A DNA stretch of 64,000 nucleotides, taken from Flagellimonas chongwuensis. GTDB lineage: Bacteria; Bacteroidota; Bacteroidia; Flavobacteriales; Flavobacteriaceae. Below the pieces are notes generated by a model. The model saw only the letters and a program-made list of their open reading frames with translations, made no database searches and was not told the DNA's origin. This document shows, one piece after another, positions 44,117 to 54,382 of this stretch. The translations under genes and the position numbers were made by a program. Every line of letters begins with the position of its first letter. Positions within the stretch are counted from its first letter, which is position 1. The stretch lies in contig NZ_WYET01000007.1 of the NCBI RefSeq assembly GCF_013376415.1, positions 124,001 through 188,000 on the forward strand, read 5' to 3'.

Positions 44117-47100
44117 TTATGGCCGATTTATGGGCTTTTCCGAAAAACGAATCAAGCTATCCTTCCCCATAACCTGAACCTGCCTCTCTTTCGGTAATGA
44201 ATCCTCAACTTTTGACGGCTCTTCCCGCTTATTGAACACCTTTCTCATCAACTCTCTAAAACTATCAAAATCCACCTGATAGGACAATCCCAGTCCTTGA
44301 GTATAGCCTTGTCGTTCGGCCAAGAATTGTTGTATTTGATTTTCCCGGTTAAATATCTTGGCACTCAAGGTACCTTCATCGTTCAATAGTACTTGCACCT
44401 CAACGTCCCCTGCCACTACGGTTTCCGAAACTCCACCTACCGGCACCCCTACTCTTCCGTTTACCAAGATTCGGTCGGATAATTGGGTGGATACCGTTAC
44501 CCCTATCCTATCCTCTGTGGCAATATCTGCATTGGGATCGTTATAGCCCTGTTCGTAGGATACACCAAAGTTCAGTTTATCATTATTGCCCGAGAGAATT
44601 TGATTGAAAAGTCCCGAAGCAGTCTGAATCAGGTTGCCGGTTACGGCCTGTTGATTTATCCCTCCTGATTGCGGGTTTACAAAGGTGCCCTGCGCCAATA
44701 AAAAGAATGCGTTTCTTTCCTTGATAGTTGGGTCTTGCAACCGATACTCCAGTTCCGATTGCACAACGGATGTAGTGCCCGGAAAGTCGATATCAAACGT
44801 GATATTTGGACTTTCAAGTTCGCCATCCAATCGCACCACGACCTCGGTAGGGATTCTACCCGTGTATCCGGCATTATCCAAAAGTGGGGCGGGGTTTGCA
44901 TTCAGGGAATAAACGGCTTCCAGCCCTAATTGGGCGGCCAATGGGTCTTGCTCCCACAAAATAGTTCCTCCTGGACGCACTTGGAATTTTTTATCGATAA
45001 CACCACCATATTTAAAGTTATACTCCCCTGTGACCACTACGAAATCCCCATACATGTTGAACTTTCCATTGGTATTGATCTCTATCAGCAAAATACCTTC
45101 ACCGGTTCCCTTCAGAGAACTCCCGGTGGTCTGGTCGACCACTATCTCCACTTCGGCCTCCGGGGTTACGGCAAGGTCAAATGCCATTTCCAGCCCTTGG
45201 TATTCTTCAAGAATCCGTTCTTCTTCCAAAGCTCCTTCGCCTCCCCGTTCTATAAAGTTGATAAAGGAATAATCACCTACGCTGGTTACATCGCTCAATG
45301 GAATCTTTAGCGAGGTTCCCCTTGCTGTGCTGGCATCCACTGATATGGTCAAAGCGTCTACAGGACCATAAATACTTCCCGTTCCATTGATAAATCCTTG
45401 TCCGTAGTACAGTGATTCCTCGTCGTACTCGGTATTCAAGATCATAAAACGATCGTTTTTGGTATCAACATCCAATCCAAGATACCAATCATCAAAACCT
45501 GTATGGCTAATGGTCCCGTCCAAGGTTGCGGTGGTTCCCTCTTCCACATCCGACAATAGCACATTTTCAAAATAAAAGGTTTGATCAAAGAGCCTTACCT
45601 GAGAGCGCGGAGCAAAATCATAGTCCACATTGAGGTATGGGATTCCGATTCCCGCATCGTTCAAAGCCAACTGTCCATTAATCGAGGGATTGTTCACATC
45701 TCCTGTAATCACTGCATCCCCACTTATAAAGCCTCTAATGTTCGAAATGATATCTTGTCCCAATGGTTTAAAGGGTTCCATGGCAAAATCCTTAAAATTG
45801 GCCGTTAGATCAAGTTCCTGTTTGTTGTTGATATTGGTTACCCTACCATTTACGCTCATGCGTTCCTTTCCATCATCATTCAGCCAAGTACTGACACCAA
45901 ATTCGGTAAGATCGTTGTTCCCATAGATTCCGACCTCCAAATCACCCATTCGCATATCGTTGACGGTAAAGTTTTTGATATTTAGGCTGGAGGTGGGCAA
46001 ATAGTTGCCATCTTTCTGCAAAATGTTGAGAAACCCCTCTACTTCTCCATTGAGCTTTAAACTATCTATAGTCGGAGTGATCTTGTTGAGGGAAACCAAT
46101 TTGAACTGAAGATCTAAATCCTTATATGTCGAATCTGCCAACTCGCCCCTTAACCGAATCTGTTCCTCGTTATTGTTGTCCATCACCACATCCTCTATCC
46201 GGATGCTGTCCAAGGAACTATTGAAGATGACCTTGTTCTTGTCGTTTCCATTTTTGTTAAGTACCCACGTATTGCCCTTAAAACTCACATCCGATTTTTT
46301 TAGACCGATCACCGAACGATTGTTCTCGTTGAACGTATGGTAAAAATTGAGGTTATAACTGTCATTGAACTCGCTCCCTCCTTTGAACTCCGTTCTAAAG
46401 AAGAGCGTATCCTTCAAGGTGGTATTGATCAAGCTAAAATCCTTGATATCATAATACACCGTGGACATGTCCTCAACGGATACGAAGGTATTGAACAACG
46501 GATTTTTATTATCTATCTTTAATTCGATATTATCAAACTTGTTCCCAAACGCTTCAATACTGGGAGATCTAAAGGTGAGCTTAAAATCGCTTTGGTCGGC
46601 CCGAATGGCCCCTCGGATGAACGTGTTTGCATCAAAAGCAATTTCTGGTACGAACACATCAACGATTTTATTGTAAATCCTAAAATTGAAATCGAGGTAT
46701 TGCCCATCGGAAATCTTGAAGGGTTGATAGTTAGTATAAATGCTTCCTACTGAGTTCTGAACCAATTGGCCCAGCTCGTTGATCTTGAAGCTGCCCCTCA
46801 TGTATCCTGTAATAATATCCGGGGAGTTGATCTCTATGGTACGGATAGTATCGCTATCAAAAGAGGATACTACACTAAAATCCTCAAAATAATAGGTGTC
46901 ATTTTTATTTTGATATGTGGTGTTGGAAAATCGCAATTGTCCGGCCATATCGTCCAGATTGTTGCCTTCGATATCCATGTTAACGTGCCCCTTGAAAATT
47001 GAAATGCTATCGTTGATGAATTTCAAGGCTTTTAAATCCGCGTAATCGACGGCTGCAACAAAATTGAATTTGTTCTCACGCTCACCAAAGTTGGCCAACC

Positions 47101-48568
47101 CTTGAAAATCGAATCTGAAGTTTTCGTCGTTACAGAGAAGGACCCCATCGAACAATTGATTCCTTAGGATACCTGATACTTTTATTTTATTGTATTCGTA
47201 GCCATTGAATTCAAATTTGTAAACATCACCCGAAATCTCCGTGTTCAAACTCTCTGCTACAAAGCCTTTTCCTTCAACATTCATGTCCATCGAAGCCAGC
47301 CCCAATTGGTCATTGTCTATAAATTCTCCGAGATTAAAATCGATCAAGGATATAAAACCAATGTAAGAAGCATCTTCAATTGTCTGCACATTTGTCATTT
47401 GCAAATCAACATAACTATCCCCTACCGCAGTATTCAGGTTCACAGTAACATCTATTGAGGTCTCCGTGATCTCAGTATCTCCACGGACGGTGAACTGCCC
47501 GAGTTTTTGTACGGACGAAGGAATATTGTCTCCCAAAATTTTGGGCAGGATGCTCCGTAGCTGATAGTAGCTGGAGGTGAGGTTATCTATATCGCCCCGA
47601 AGTACGAAAGGAGCCTGCTCGCTGAACATGTTGTCGAACCTAAAATCTCCCCTGATACCTGTATTGTCCGTAAAAAGAAACAGATCATCTACTTGAAGCT
47701 GATTAAGTTTACCGCTAAAATTCCCAGTAAAATTCACAATCTTGTCCTGTCCGAACTCATCAAAAAAGGCATTTACCTCGTTCAGGGCAACCGTAGATTC
47801 CGTAAAGTTGGCCTCAATATCTACCAGGTCAACAAAATTGGCAAGATCTTCCCTATTGTATTTAAACACGAGATTCCCCTTGAGCTCGGACTGCTCAGTG
47901 TCTATCAATAGGGAATCAAAACGCATGTATTCCGTGGTATATTGAAAATCGGCAGCAAGTTTTTCCAATCGGATTCCCCTTTTGGCCAACGTGGAGAGGT
48001 TTTCAATTTTTAAAGAAACATCTGGACCAAGGATTTCAAAATCATGTGCCAGAATATCTATTTCGGAAAAGTTCAAGACTTCGGCAGCTTCCAAATTTTC
48101 ATCGACCAGCCTGAATTTTCCGTTATGGATCTCTACCTCTCCCGATGACAAGAAAAATGGAGGAGTGCCCGGGGCACGGGGCTTCCCATCATCCAACTTA
48201 TCCACAAAAACATCCAGATTGGTCTGAGACTCGTCTTTGTACGTCTTTAAATTAAAGGTAAGACCGTCCAACTCCATATCGCCAAATTCCATTTTATTAT
48301 TGGCCATGTTCCGAAGGTTTAGAATGGAGGTGGTGAGTTTGCGTATATAAAAGAGGGTATCCTGTTTATAGTCTTCAACATAAACGCCTTTCAACCCCGC
48401 ATTTAAATTAAATAGCGATATACTAACCCTATCAACTTGGATATTGGTCCCAAACTCCTCGTTTAACCTATCCGTTGCATATTTTCCCAATTTGGTCTGT
48501 ACCGATGGCATGGAAAGCACCAATGACCCCAAAACCAGAATAAGGATGATGGCCATTAGGATACGCAA
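44117..48568 (-). CDS. tamB: TamB-like translocation and assembly module / AsmA-like protein
   Basis: The product has 1483 residues. An N-terminal membrane anchor (about 1-20) is followed by a very long beta-strand-rich body. The C-terminal DUF490/TamB domain (about 1120-1440) is marked by GEYNFKYGGVIDKKF and RPGGTILWEQDPLAAQLG. TamB-like proteins span the periplasm as a hydrophobic groove and carry phospholipids or help outer membrane protein assembly. The start is uncertain: TTG at 48568 is used, and ATG at 48556 is an alternative. The same frame stays open upstream to a stop at 48650, reading a basic stretch KKLRKILLRIL that looks like a natural TamB N-terminus, but without ATG/GTG/TTG. 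It is divergent from tsaD. Confidence 0.88.
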   Translation of the reverse strand: MRILMAIILILVLGSLVLSMPSVQTKLGKYATDRLNEEFGTNIQVDRVSISLFNLNAGLKGVYVEDYKQDTLFYIRKLTTSILNLRNMANNKMEFGDMELDGLTFNLKTYKDESQTNLDVFVDKLDDGKPRAPGTPPFFLSSGEVEIHNGKFRLVDENLEAAEVLNFSEIDILAHDFEILGPDVSLKIENLSTLAKRGIRLEKLAADFQYTTEYMRFDSLLIDTEQSELKGNLVFKYNREDLANFVDLVDIEANFTESTVALNEVNAFFDEFGQDKIVNFTGNFSGKLNQLQVDDLFLFTDNTGIRGDFRFDNMFSEQAPFVLRGDIDNLTSSYYQLRSILPKILGDNIPSSVQKLGQFTVRGDTEITETSIDVTVNLNTAVGDSYVDLQMTNVQTIEDASYIGFISLIDFNLGEFIDNDQLGLASMDMNVEGKGFVAESLNTEISGDVYKFEFNGYEYNKIKVSGILRNQLFDGVLLCNDENFRFDFQGLANFGERENKFNFVAAVDYADLKALKFINDSISIFKGHVNMDIEGNNLDDMAGQLRFSNTTYQNKNDTYYFEDFSVVSSFDSDTIRTIEINSPDIITGYMRGSFKINELGQLVQNSVGSIYTNYQPFKISDGQYLDFNFRIYNKIVDVFVPEIAFDANTFIRGAIRADQSDFKLTFRSPSIEAFGNKFDNIELKIDNKNPLFNTFVSVEDMSTVYYDIKDFSLINTTLKDTLFFRTEFKGGSEFNDSYNLNFYHTFNENNRSVIGLKKSDVSFKGNTWVLNKNGNDKNKVIFNSSLDSIRIEDVVMDNNNEEQIRLRGELADSTYKDLDLQFKLVSLNKITPTIDSLKLNGEVEGFLNILQKDGNYLPTSSLNIKNFTVNDMRMGDLEVGIYGNNDLTEFGVSTWLNDDGKERMSVNGRVTNINNKQELDLTANFKDFAMEPFKPLGQDIISNIRGFISGDAVITGDVNNPSINGQLALNDAGIGIPYLNVDYDFAPRSQVRLFDQTFYFENVLLSDVEEGTTATLDGTISHTGFDDWYLGLDVDTKNDRFMILNTEYDEESLYYGQGFINGTGSIYGPVDALTISVDASTARGTSLKIPLSDVTSVGDYSFINFIERGGEGALEEERILEEYQGLEMAFDLAVTPEAEVEIVVDQTTGSSLKGTGEGILLIEINTNGKFNMYGDFVVVTGEYNFKYGGVIDKKFQVRPGGTILWEQDPLAAQLGLEAVYSLNANPAPLLDNAGYTGRIPTEVVVRLDGELESPNITFDIDFPGTTSVVQSELEYRLQDPTIKERNAFFLLAQGTFVNPQSGGINQQAVTGNLIQTASGLFNQILSGNNDKLNFGVSYEQGYNDPNADIATEDRIGVTVSTQLSDRILVNGRVGVPVGGVSETVVAGDVEVQVLLNDEGTLSAKIFNRENQIQQFLAERQGYTQGLGLSYQVDFDSFRELMRKVFNKREEPSKVEDSLPKERQVQVMGKDSLIRFSEKPINRP

Positions 48569-48640
48569 CAGTATTTTACGAAGTTTTTTGATAGGGCTTT
48601 TATGTTTTACCTTTGATGACCAATTTTTGTTCCAAAACCT

Positions 48641-49669
48641 GTGGAAAATTCAAAAAAATATATTCTAGCAATCGAATCATCCTGCGATGATACTTCGGCG
48701 GCCGTACTTTGCCATACAAAAGTACTGAGCAATGTTGTAGCCACACAAGAAATCCACAAGCAATATGGAGGTGTCGTCCCCGAATTGGCATCCAGGGCCC
48801 ATCAACAAAATATTGTTCCCGTGGTGCACCAAGCCTTGGCCAAGGCAAATATCGATAAAAAACAACTATCTGCCATAGCATTTACCAGAGGCCCCGGACT
48901 TATGGGATCATTATTGGTCGGGACTTCTTTTGCCAAGTCCTTGGCACTTGGGTTGGACATTCCCTTGATCGAGGTCAACCATATGGAAGCACATATTCTT
49001 GCCCATTTTATAGAAGATGAGGCGCAGAGGGCTCCTTCTTTTCCTTTTTTGGCCATGACCATTAGCGGTGGACACACACAAATTGTAAAGGTGACCGACC
49101 ATTTTACCATGGAGGTTTTGGGTGAGACCTTGGACGATGCAGTTGGTGAGGCTTTTGATAAAAGTGCCAAATTAATGGGACTGCCCTATCCGGGAGGCCC
49201 ACTCATCGACAAATATGCGAAGCTGGGAAATCCGACCGCCTTTACCTTTCCCAAACCAAAGGTCGATGGTCTAAATTTCAGTTTTAGCGGATTAAAAACC
49301 AGTATTCTTTACTTTTTGCAACGCGAGTCCCAAAAGAACCCTGATTTTGTGACAGAGAACATAAACGATATTTGCGCCTCGGTACAGTATACCATTTTGG
49401 AAATACTAATGGAAAAGCTTCAAATCGCTGTTGAGCAGACCAATATAACCCAAATTGCCATTGGTGGCGGAGTTGCCGCCAATTCAGGAATCCGTGGGAG
49501 ATTAAGAGATGCTGAGGAAAACTTGGGCTGGCAAACCTTTATTCCTAAATTTGAGTATTGCACGGACAATGCCGCCATGATCGGTATTGTGGGCTACCTC
49601 AAATTCAATAAAGGGGAATTTACCCAACAAAATATTGCCGCCAAAGCAAGATATGCCATAGGCAGCTAA
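48641..49669 (+). CDS. tsaD: tRNA N6-adenosine threonylcarbamoyltransferase
   Basis: A 342-residue protein with GTG start at 48641. TsaD features are ILAIESSCDDTSAAV (8-22), the metal-binding HMEAH near 115-119, TISGGHTQ and YCTDNAAMIG near the end. It transfers threonylcarbamoyl from threonylcarbamoyl-AMP to A37 of ANN-decoding tRNAs together with TsaB and TsaE, which are not in this window. The gene heads a plus-strand run of housekeeping genes (rsmE, DUF4159 protein, permease, methyltransferase). It is divergent from tamB, with only 72 bp between the annotated starts. Confidence 0.95.
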   Translation: MENSKKYILAIESSCDDTSAAVLCHTKVLSNVVATQEIHKQYGGVVPELASRAHQQNIVPVVHQALAKANIDKKQLSAIAFTRGPGLMGSLLVGTSFAKSLALGLDIPLIEVNHMEAHILAHFIEDEAQRAPSFPFLAMTISGGHTQIVKVTDHFTMEVLGETLDDAVGEAFDKSAKLMGLPYPGGPLIDKYAKLGNPTAFTFPKPKVDGLNFSFSGLKTSILYFLQRESQKNPDFVTENINDICASVQYTILEILMEKLQIAVEQTNITQIAIGGGVAANSGIRGRLRDAEENLGWQTFIPKFEYCTDNAAMIGIVGYLKFNKGEFTQQNIAAKARYAIGS

Positions 49670-49687
49670 CTAATTTAAACCTTAGCT

Positions 49688-50395
49688 ATGCAACTTTTTT
49701 ACAATGCCAAATTGGACAATAGCGCCAAGCAATTTGTTTTTCCTCCGGACGAGAGTAAACACATTGTAAAGGTGCTCAGAAAATCCGAAGGGGATACAGT
49801 CCAAATCACCAATGGCAAAGGCTACCTCTTCGAGGCAGAGATTTTGGAGGCGAACCAAAAAAGGTGCAAGGTGCGCATTATTTCGGAAAGTAGGACCATT
49901 CCCAAGAGATACAAACTGCACATGGCGGTAGCCCCGACAAAAATGAACGACCGCTACGAATGGTTTTTGGAAAAGGCTACGGAAATTGGCGTGGATGAGA
50001 TCACTCCTATCATTTGTGACCATTCCGAAAGAAAGACCATCAAACTGGAACGGATGGAAAGAGTGCTGCAATCGGCCATGAAACAATCTTTGCAAACCAT
50101 TTTACCCAAGATCAATCCACCCATTTCTTATAAAGAATTCATGGAAACAAATATTTCTGTGGGCTTCAAGTTCATTGCACATTGCCAGAACGGGGAAAAG
50201 ATGGAATTAAAACGAAGAGTTATCGCTGATAACGATGTCACCATACTTATCGGTCCCGAAGGTGACTTCTCAAAGGAAGAAATCGATTTGTCCAAAGAAA
50301 AGGGCTATGTCCCCATTTCCTTAGGCCAAAATAGACTCCGTACCGAGACTGCTGCCATTGTGGCTTGTACTACCGTTGCGATTATCAACAACTAA
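49688..50395 (+). CDS. rsmE: 16S rRNA m3U1498 methyltransferase RsmE
   Basis: A 235-residue SPOUT methyltransferase. The N-terminal PUA-like part (MQLFYNAKLDN, DESKHIVKVLRKSEGD) and the C-terminal knot (ILIGPEGDFSKEE, SLGQNRLRTETAA) are diagnostic. It methylates U1498 of 16S rRNA using S-adenosylmethionine. The start is 18 bp after tsaD in the same direction. Confidence 0.95.
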   Translation: MQLFYNAKLDNSAKQFVFPPDESKHIVKVLRKSEGDTVQITNGKGYLFEAEILEANQKRCKVRIISESRTIPKRYKLHMAVAPTKMNDRYEWFLEKATEIGVDEITPIICDHSERKTIKLERMERVLQSAMKQSLQTILPKINPPISYKEFMETNISVGFKFIAHCQNGEKMELKRRVIADNDVTILIGPEGDFSKEEIDLSKEKGYVPISLGQNRLRTETAAIVACTTVAIINN

Positions 50396-50458
50396 AGAGA
50401 AACACTTCATTTTTTTACAAATGATTGTCCTATTTTTAGGGTCGGTTAACCACTCTTC

Positions 50459-51109
50459 ATGAAAAAGAATTTCATTTTTATGGTTTTGCTGGTACTATTT
50501 GCATTAAATATGTCCATTGGTCAGCAAATAGCCATTCTCAAATACGGAGGTGGTGGCGATTGGTATTCGAACCCCACGGCACTACCCAACCTGATTGAGT
50601 TTTGCAACACCAACATAGACACCAAAATAGATGTGCAACCCGAAACTGTTGAGGCAGGAAGCGTTTCCATATTCAAATATCCCTTTTTGCACATGACCGG
50701 CCATGGAAATGTGTTTTTTAATGATGATGAAGTCCAAAATTTACGGACCTATCTTTTATCCGGTGGGTTTCTGCATATTGATGACAACTACGGTATGGAA
50801 CCCTATTTAAAAAGGGAACTGGAAAAACTATTTCCGGACAGGCAATTGGAAGAGCTTGGGGTAGACCATCCCATTTTTTCTCAAAAGTTCACTTTTCCCG
50901 ATGGATTGCCTAAAATCCATGAACACGACGGCAAGCGTCCACAGGCGTTCGGCATCTTTGAAAAGGGACGACTTGTTTTGCTGTATACCTACGAATCCGA
51001 TCTTGGTGATGGCTGGGAAGATCCTACCGTACATAACGACCCTGAAGAAGTTAGGACAAAGGCTCTTCAAATGGGGTCAAACATAATCGAATATGTATTT
51101 AAAGGTTGA
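50459..51109 (+). CDS. DUF4159 domain protein, exported
   Basis: A 216-residue protein with signal peptide (about 1-21, ending SIGQ) and a DUF4159 domain that begins IAILKYGGGGDWYSNPTALPNL and includes LSGGFLHIDDNYGM. The fold is related to glutamine-amidotransferase-like/ThuA-like sandwich proteins, but no catalytic triad is obvious. Its function is unknown. Position between rsmE and the AI-2E-family permease gene (3 bp upstream of it) suggests an operon rather than a shared job. Confidence 0.85.
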   Translation: MKKNFIFMVLLVLFALNMSIGQQIAILKYGGGGDWYSNPTALPNLIEFCNTNIDTKIDVQPETVEAGSVSIFKYPFLHMTGHGNVFFNDDEVQNLRTYLLSGGFLHIDDNYGMEPYLKRELEKLFPDRQLEELGVDHPIFSQKFTFPDGLPKIHEHDGKRPQAFGIFEKGRLVLLYTYESDLGDGWEDPTVHNDPEEVRTKALQMGSNIIEYVFKG

Positions 51110-51112
51110 TCA

Positions 51113-52213
51113 ATGAACTCAAAAACAATAGCCAACGGAATATTGAGGGCAGTAGCCATAATGGTAGGTGCAGTACTCATTTGCTGGTTCTTTTATAAAA
51201 TACAGTCCGTATTGGCCTATTTGGCCATAGCGGCCGTAATAGCCTTGCTGGGGCGCCCTGTTGTCAGGTTTTTGAGGGACAGGCTGAAATTTCCCAACAC
51301 ATTTGCGGTCGTGATCACCATGATATTTATGTTGTTCCTTTTCTTGGGAATACTTGCGCTATTTATCCCGCTTGTTGCCGAACAGAGCAAAAACCTTTCC
51401 CTATTGGATATGGAAACGCTCAAAAACGATCTTAATTCGCTGTACCTTCAAACATTGGATTATTTTGGAGCATCCACACGAAGTGTGAACAATATGCTTG
51501 ACGAATCCAAGATTGAAGAAAACGTGCTCAAGGGACTGGATCTAAAGTTTATTCCCAACTTCATCAATTCCATAGTCAATGTTTTGAGCAATTTTAGCAT
51601 TGGCCTATTTTCAGTGCTCTTCATCTCTTTCTTTTTTTTAAAGGACAGTAAATTGATGCAAAACGGTATTCTGACTTTTGTTCCCGATGACAAGGAAAGT
51701 AATCTGGTAAAATCCGTTGACAAGATCAATAATTTACTTTCAAGATATTTTGCCGGTATCCTATTACAACTGTTCATTCTCTTTGTAATCTACACTATTT
51801 CGCTGTTGATTGTAGGCGTTGAAAACGCAATCGTGATCGCGTTCCTCTGTGCCCTTTTCAACATCATTCCATACATAGGTCCGATCATAGGCGGGGTAAC
51901 TATGGTTCTTTTAACAATGACCACTTTTATCGATGCCGATTTCAGCACCGTAATTCTCCCGAAAGCGATGTATGTTTTAATAGGTTTGACCGTGGGACAA
52001 TTGATCGATAATTTCTTCTCCCAACCCTTTATTTTTTCCACAAGTGTTAAATCGCATCCGTTGGAAATCTTCTTGATCATTATCATCGCCGGACTTCTTT
52101 TTGGCGTGGTGGGAATGGTTGTTGCTGTTCCTGGATATACAGCGATCAAAGTAATTTTGAAGGAGTTTTTAGCCGAAAACTCCTTTGTTAAAAAACTAAC
52201 TAAAAACCTATAG
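51113..52213 (+). CDS. AI-2E family transporter (TqsA/PerM-like membrane protein)
   Basis: A 366-residue polytopic protein with about eight membrane helices, matching the AI-2E exporter family (Pfam PF01594 by pattern). The later conserved region includes NIIPYIGPIIGG and HPLEIFLIIIIAGLLFGVVGM, typical of this family. Members are thought to be secondary transporters, but most lack proven substrates. It starts 3 bp after the DUF4159 gene and ends 7 bp before the methyltransferase gene. Confidence 0.9.
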   Translation: MNSKTIANGILRAVAIMVGAVLICWFFYKIQSVLAYLAIAAVIALLGRPVVRFLRDRLKFPNTFAVVITMIFMLFLFLGILALFIPLVAEQSKNLSLLDMETLKNDLNSLYLQTLDYFGASTRSVNNMLDESKIEENVLKGLDLKFIPNFINSIVNVLSNFSIGLFSVLFISFFFLKDSKLMQNGILTFVPDDKESNLVKSVDKINNLLSRYFAGILLQLFILFVIYTISLLIVGVENAIVIAFLCALFNIIPYIGPIIGGVTMVLLTMTTFIDADFSTVILPKAMYVLIGLTVGQLIDNFFSQPFIFSTSVKSHPLEIFLIIIIAGLLFGVVGMVVAVPGYTAIKVILKEFLAENSFVKKLTKNL

Positions 52214-52220
52214 TTTTAGT

Positions 52221-53405
52221 TTGAATAAACTAATTTTAAATACTGGTCCACAGGAATTTATACTAAAAAATATTTCAACTGACATCGTGTCAGTTTTACT
52301 GGCGAAACCTATTTTTGAAGGAATTCTGCAAAAAGAGCTAGCCGAGCAGATTGAAGCTAAGAAAAAGTGCAAGAACAAACTCCCTACGTGGTTCCGAACG
52401 GCCAACATTTATTATCCGAACAAACTGAATATTGAGCAAACCAGCTCAGAGACAACCGCAACATATAAAGCTAGGTTAACAGATGGAAAATCACTCTTGG
52501 ATGTTACCGGAGGGTTTGGTGTTGACAGCTACTTTTTTTCCAAAAGAATCACCACCATTTTTCACTGCGAAATCAACAAGGATTTGAGTGAAATTGCACA
52601 CCATAATTTTAAAGTTTTAGGACAAAAAAATATTGAATGTCTGGCTGAGGACGGTATTGAATTCTTAAAAAATTCCTCCTATAATTTTGATTGGATATAC
52701 GTAGATCCTTCTCGAAGAAATGATGCAAAAGGAAAAGTATTTTTGTTGGAAGATTGTCTGCCCAACCTACCCGAACATCTCCCCTTACTTTTTCAAAAAA
52801 CCCAAAATATACTGGTAAAAACTTCTCCGCTTTTGGATATAAAATTGGGTGTTGAAGAATTGAATTTTGTGAAGGAAGTTCATGTGGTCGCCGTTCAAAA
52901 TGAAGTAAAGGAACTTTTGTTTGTTTTGGAAAAGGAGTACCATGGAAGTATCAAAATAAGAACCATTAACGCAACCCCGGTACAGGAAGAGACCTTCGAT
53001 TTTAAACTGGAGCAAGAGCAAGATTCCCAAGCTGATTTTGGCAAACCATCATCCTACTTGTATGAGCCCAATGCCGCAATTTTAAAATCAGGAGGGTTCA
53101 AATCTGTTGGAAAAAGCTACAACCTTGCCAAATTACATCCTCATTCCCATTTGTACTCGTCGGATAAAATCATCGACTTTCCCGGCAGAAGATTTAAAAT
53201 CATCAAAGCACTGCCTTACTCAAAAAAATCAGTTAAATCAATGGACGTGGCCAAAGCAAATATTACGACACGTAATTTTCCCATATCAGTGGCCGAAATC
53301 CGTAAAAAACATAAAATAAAGGATGGTGGGAACAGATACCTTTTCTTCACCAAATCCATCGATGATTCATTGTTAGTATTGAATTGCGAAAAAATACAGG
53401 ACTAG
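52221..53405 (+). CDS. SAM-dependent methyltransferase with THUMP-like domain
   Basis: A 394-residue protein with TTG start at 52221. A Rossmann methyltransferase domain (about 85-240) shows motif I DVTGGFGVDSYFF and motif IV DWIYVDPSRR. The region after about 320 (PGRRFKIIKALPYSKKSVK and later KHKIKDGGNRYLFF) matches the C-terminal THUMP-like domain (Pfam PF18096). It probably modifies RNA, but the target is unknown. The gene overlaps the convergent alpha/beta hydrolase gene by 4 bp. Confidence 0.85.
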   Translation: MNKLILNTGPQEFILKNISTDIVSVLLAKPIFEGILQKELAEQIEAKKKCKNKLPTWFRTANIYYPNKLNIEQTSSETTATYKARLTDGKSLLDVTGGFGVDSYFFSKRITTIFHCEINKDLSEIAHHNFKVLGQKNIECLAEDGIEFLKNSSYNFDWIYVDPSRRNDAKGKVFLLEDCLPNLPEHLPLLFQKTQNILVKTSPLLDIKLGVEELNFVKEVHVVAVQNEVKELLFVLEKEYHGSIKIRTINATPVQEETFDFKLEQEQDSQADFGKPSSYLYEPNAAILKSGGFKSVGKSYNLAKLHPHSHLYSSDKIIDFPGRRFKIIKALPYSKKSVKSMDVAKANITTRNFPISVAEIRKKHKIKDGGNRYLFFTKSIDDSLLVLNCEKIQD

Positions 53406-54382
53406 TCCAGATTGGCCACCCAATCAAAAAAGAGGTCTATCCAACCTTTCAACTTTTGGTCCTTCAATGCAAGAGAAAACCCATGGCCACCTGTTGGGTA
53501 CACATGCATGGTAGTCGGAACATTGTGCTCCCTCAAAGCGTCAAAAAACATGATGGAATTTTCCACGGGAACCGCACCATCATCCATTGCATGCAGTAAA
53601 AAAGTAGGCGGAGTATTAGCTTGCACATGTTTTTCGTTGGATAAATAATTCACTGATTCATCAGCTGCATCCTCACCCAGCAGCGAAACCCTGGAACCTG
53701 TATGGGTACTTGGCTCCCCTAACGTAATCACAGGGTAAATCAACGCCATGAAATCTGGACGGGCGGATAAATCATCAACTTCATCCTGCCTTTTGTAAAC
53801 ACTTTCATTATAGTGTGTCCCCAAAGTTGAGGCCAAATGCCCGCCAGCAGAAAATCCCATTATTCCAATTTTTTTGGAATCGATGTTCCACTCATCGGAT
53901 TTGGACCTGACCAATCTAATAGCGCGTTGCGCATCCTGTAATGGGACAACATGTTTACCTTCGGAAATGGATTTGGACCCGGGCAATCGGTATTTTACCA
54001 CAATGCCAGCTATCCCCTTTGTCGTCAACACTTTGGCTATATCGGTTCCTTCCCAATCATATGCAAGACCAGCGTATCCGCCCCCTGGGAAAATAATCAC
54101 TGCCTGTCCGGTCATGTTTCTTTTTGAAGGAAGGTACACTTCCAATGTAGGTTCTTGAACGTTTGTCACCCAAAGAATACCATCATCAGATTTACTTATC
54201 ACCTCTTCTCCATTAGATTGATGTTGATTAGGTATGGATTTTGGCCAAAGTGGCATTATGGTATCTTGTGCCGACATTCCAACTGAAATTAATATTATAA
54301 CTAAGGTTGATTTTTTAAGTGTTTTTATAAAGTTGAAATGGTTATTGATTACATTCCCATTTAAAATTGGCCACTGGATCAT
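53402..54382 (-). CDS. Exported alpha/beta hydrolase, BD-FAE or acetyl-xylan-esterase-like
   Basis: A 326-residue alpha/beta hydrolase. After a signal peptide-like segment (about 22-38, ending GMSAQ) come PGGGY (99-103, oxyanion hole), GFSAGGH (176-182, nucleophile Ser178) and GGHGFS near 305 with the His. This is the pattern of acetyl-xylan esterases and BD-FAE (carbohydrate ester) enzymes. The annotated ATG at 54382 overlaps the 3' end of the dipeptidase gene by 41 bp and gives an unusually long pre-signal stretch. No other start is obvious. It may remove ester groups from sugars, which is inferred. Confidence 0.85.
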   Translation of the reverse strand: MIQWPILNGNVINNHFNFIKTLKKSTLVIILISVGMSAQDTIMPLWPKSIPNQHQSNGEEVISKSDDGILWVTNVQEPTLEVYLPSKRNMTGQAVIIFPGGGYAGLAYDWEGTDIAKVLTTKGIAGIVVKYRLPGSKSISEGKHVVPLQDAQRAIRLVRSKSDEWNIDSKKIGIMGFSAGGHLASTLGTHYNESVYKRQDEVDDLSARPDFMALIYPVITLGEPSTHTGSRVSLLGEDAADESVNYLSNEKHVQANTPPTFLLHAMDDGAVPVENSIMFFDALREHNVPTTMHVYPTGGHGFSLALKDQKLKGWIDLFFDWVANLD

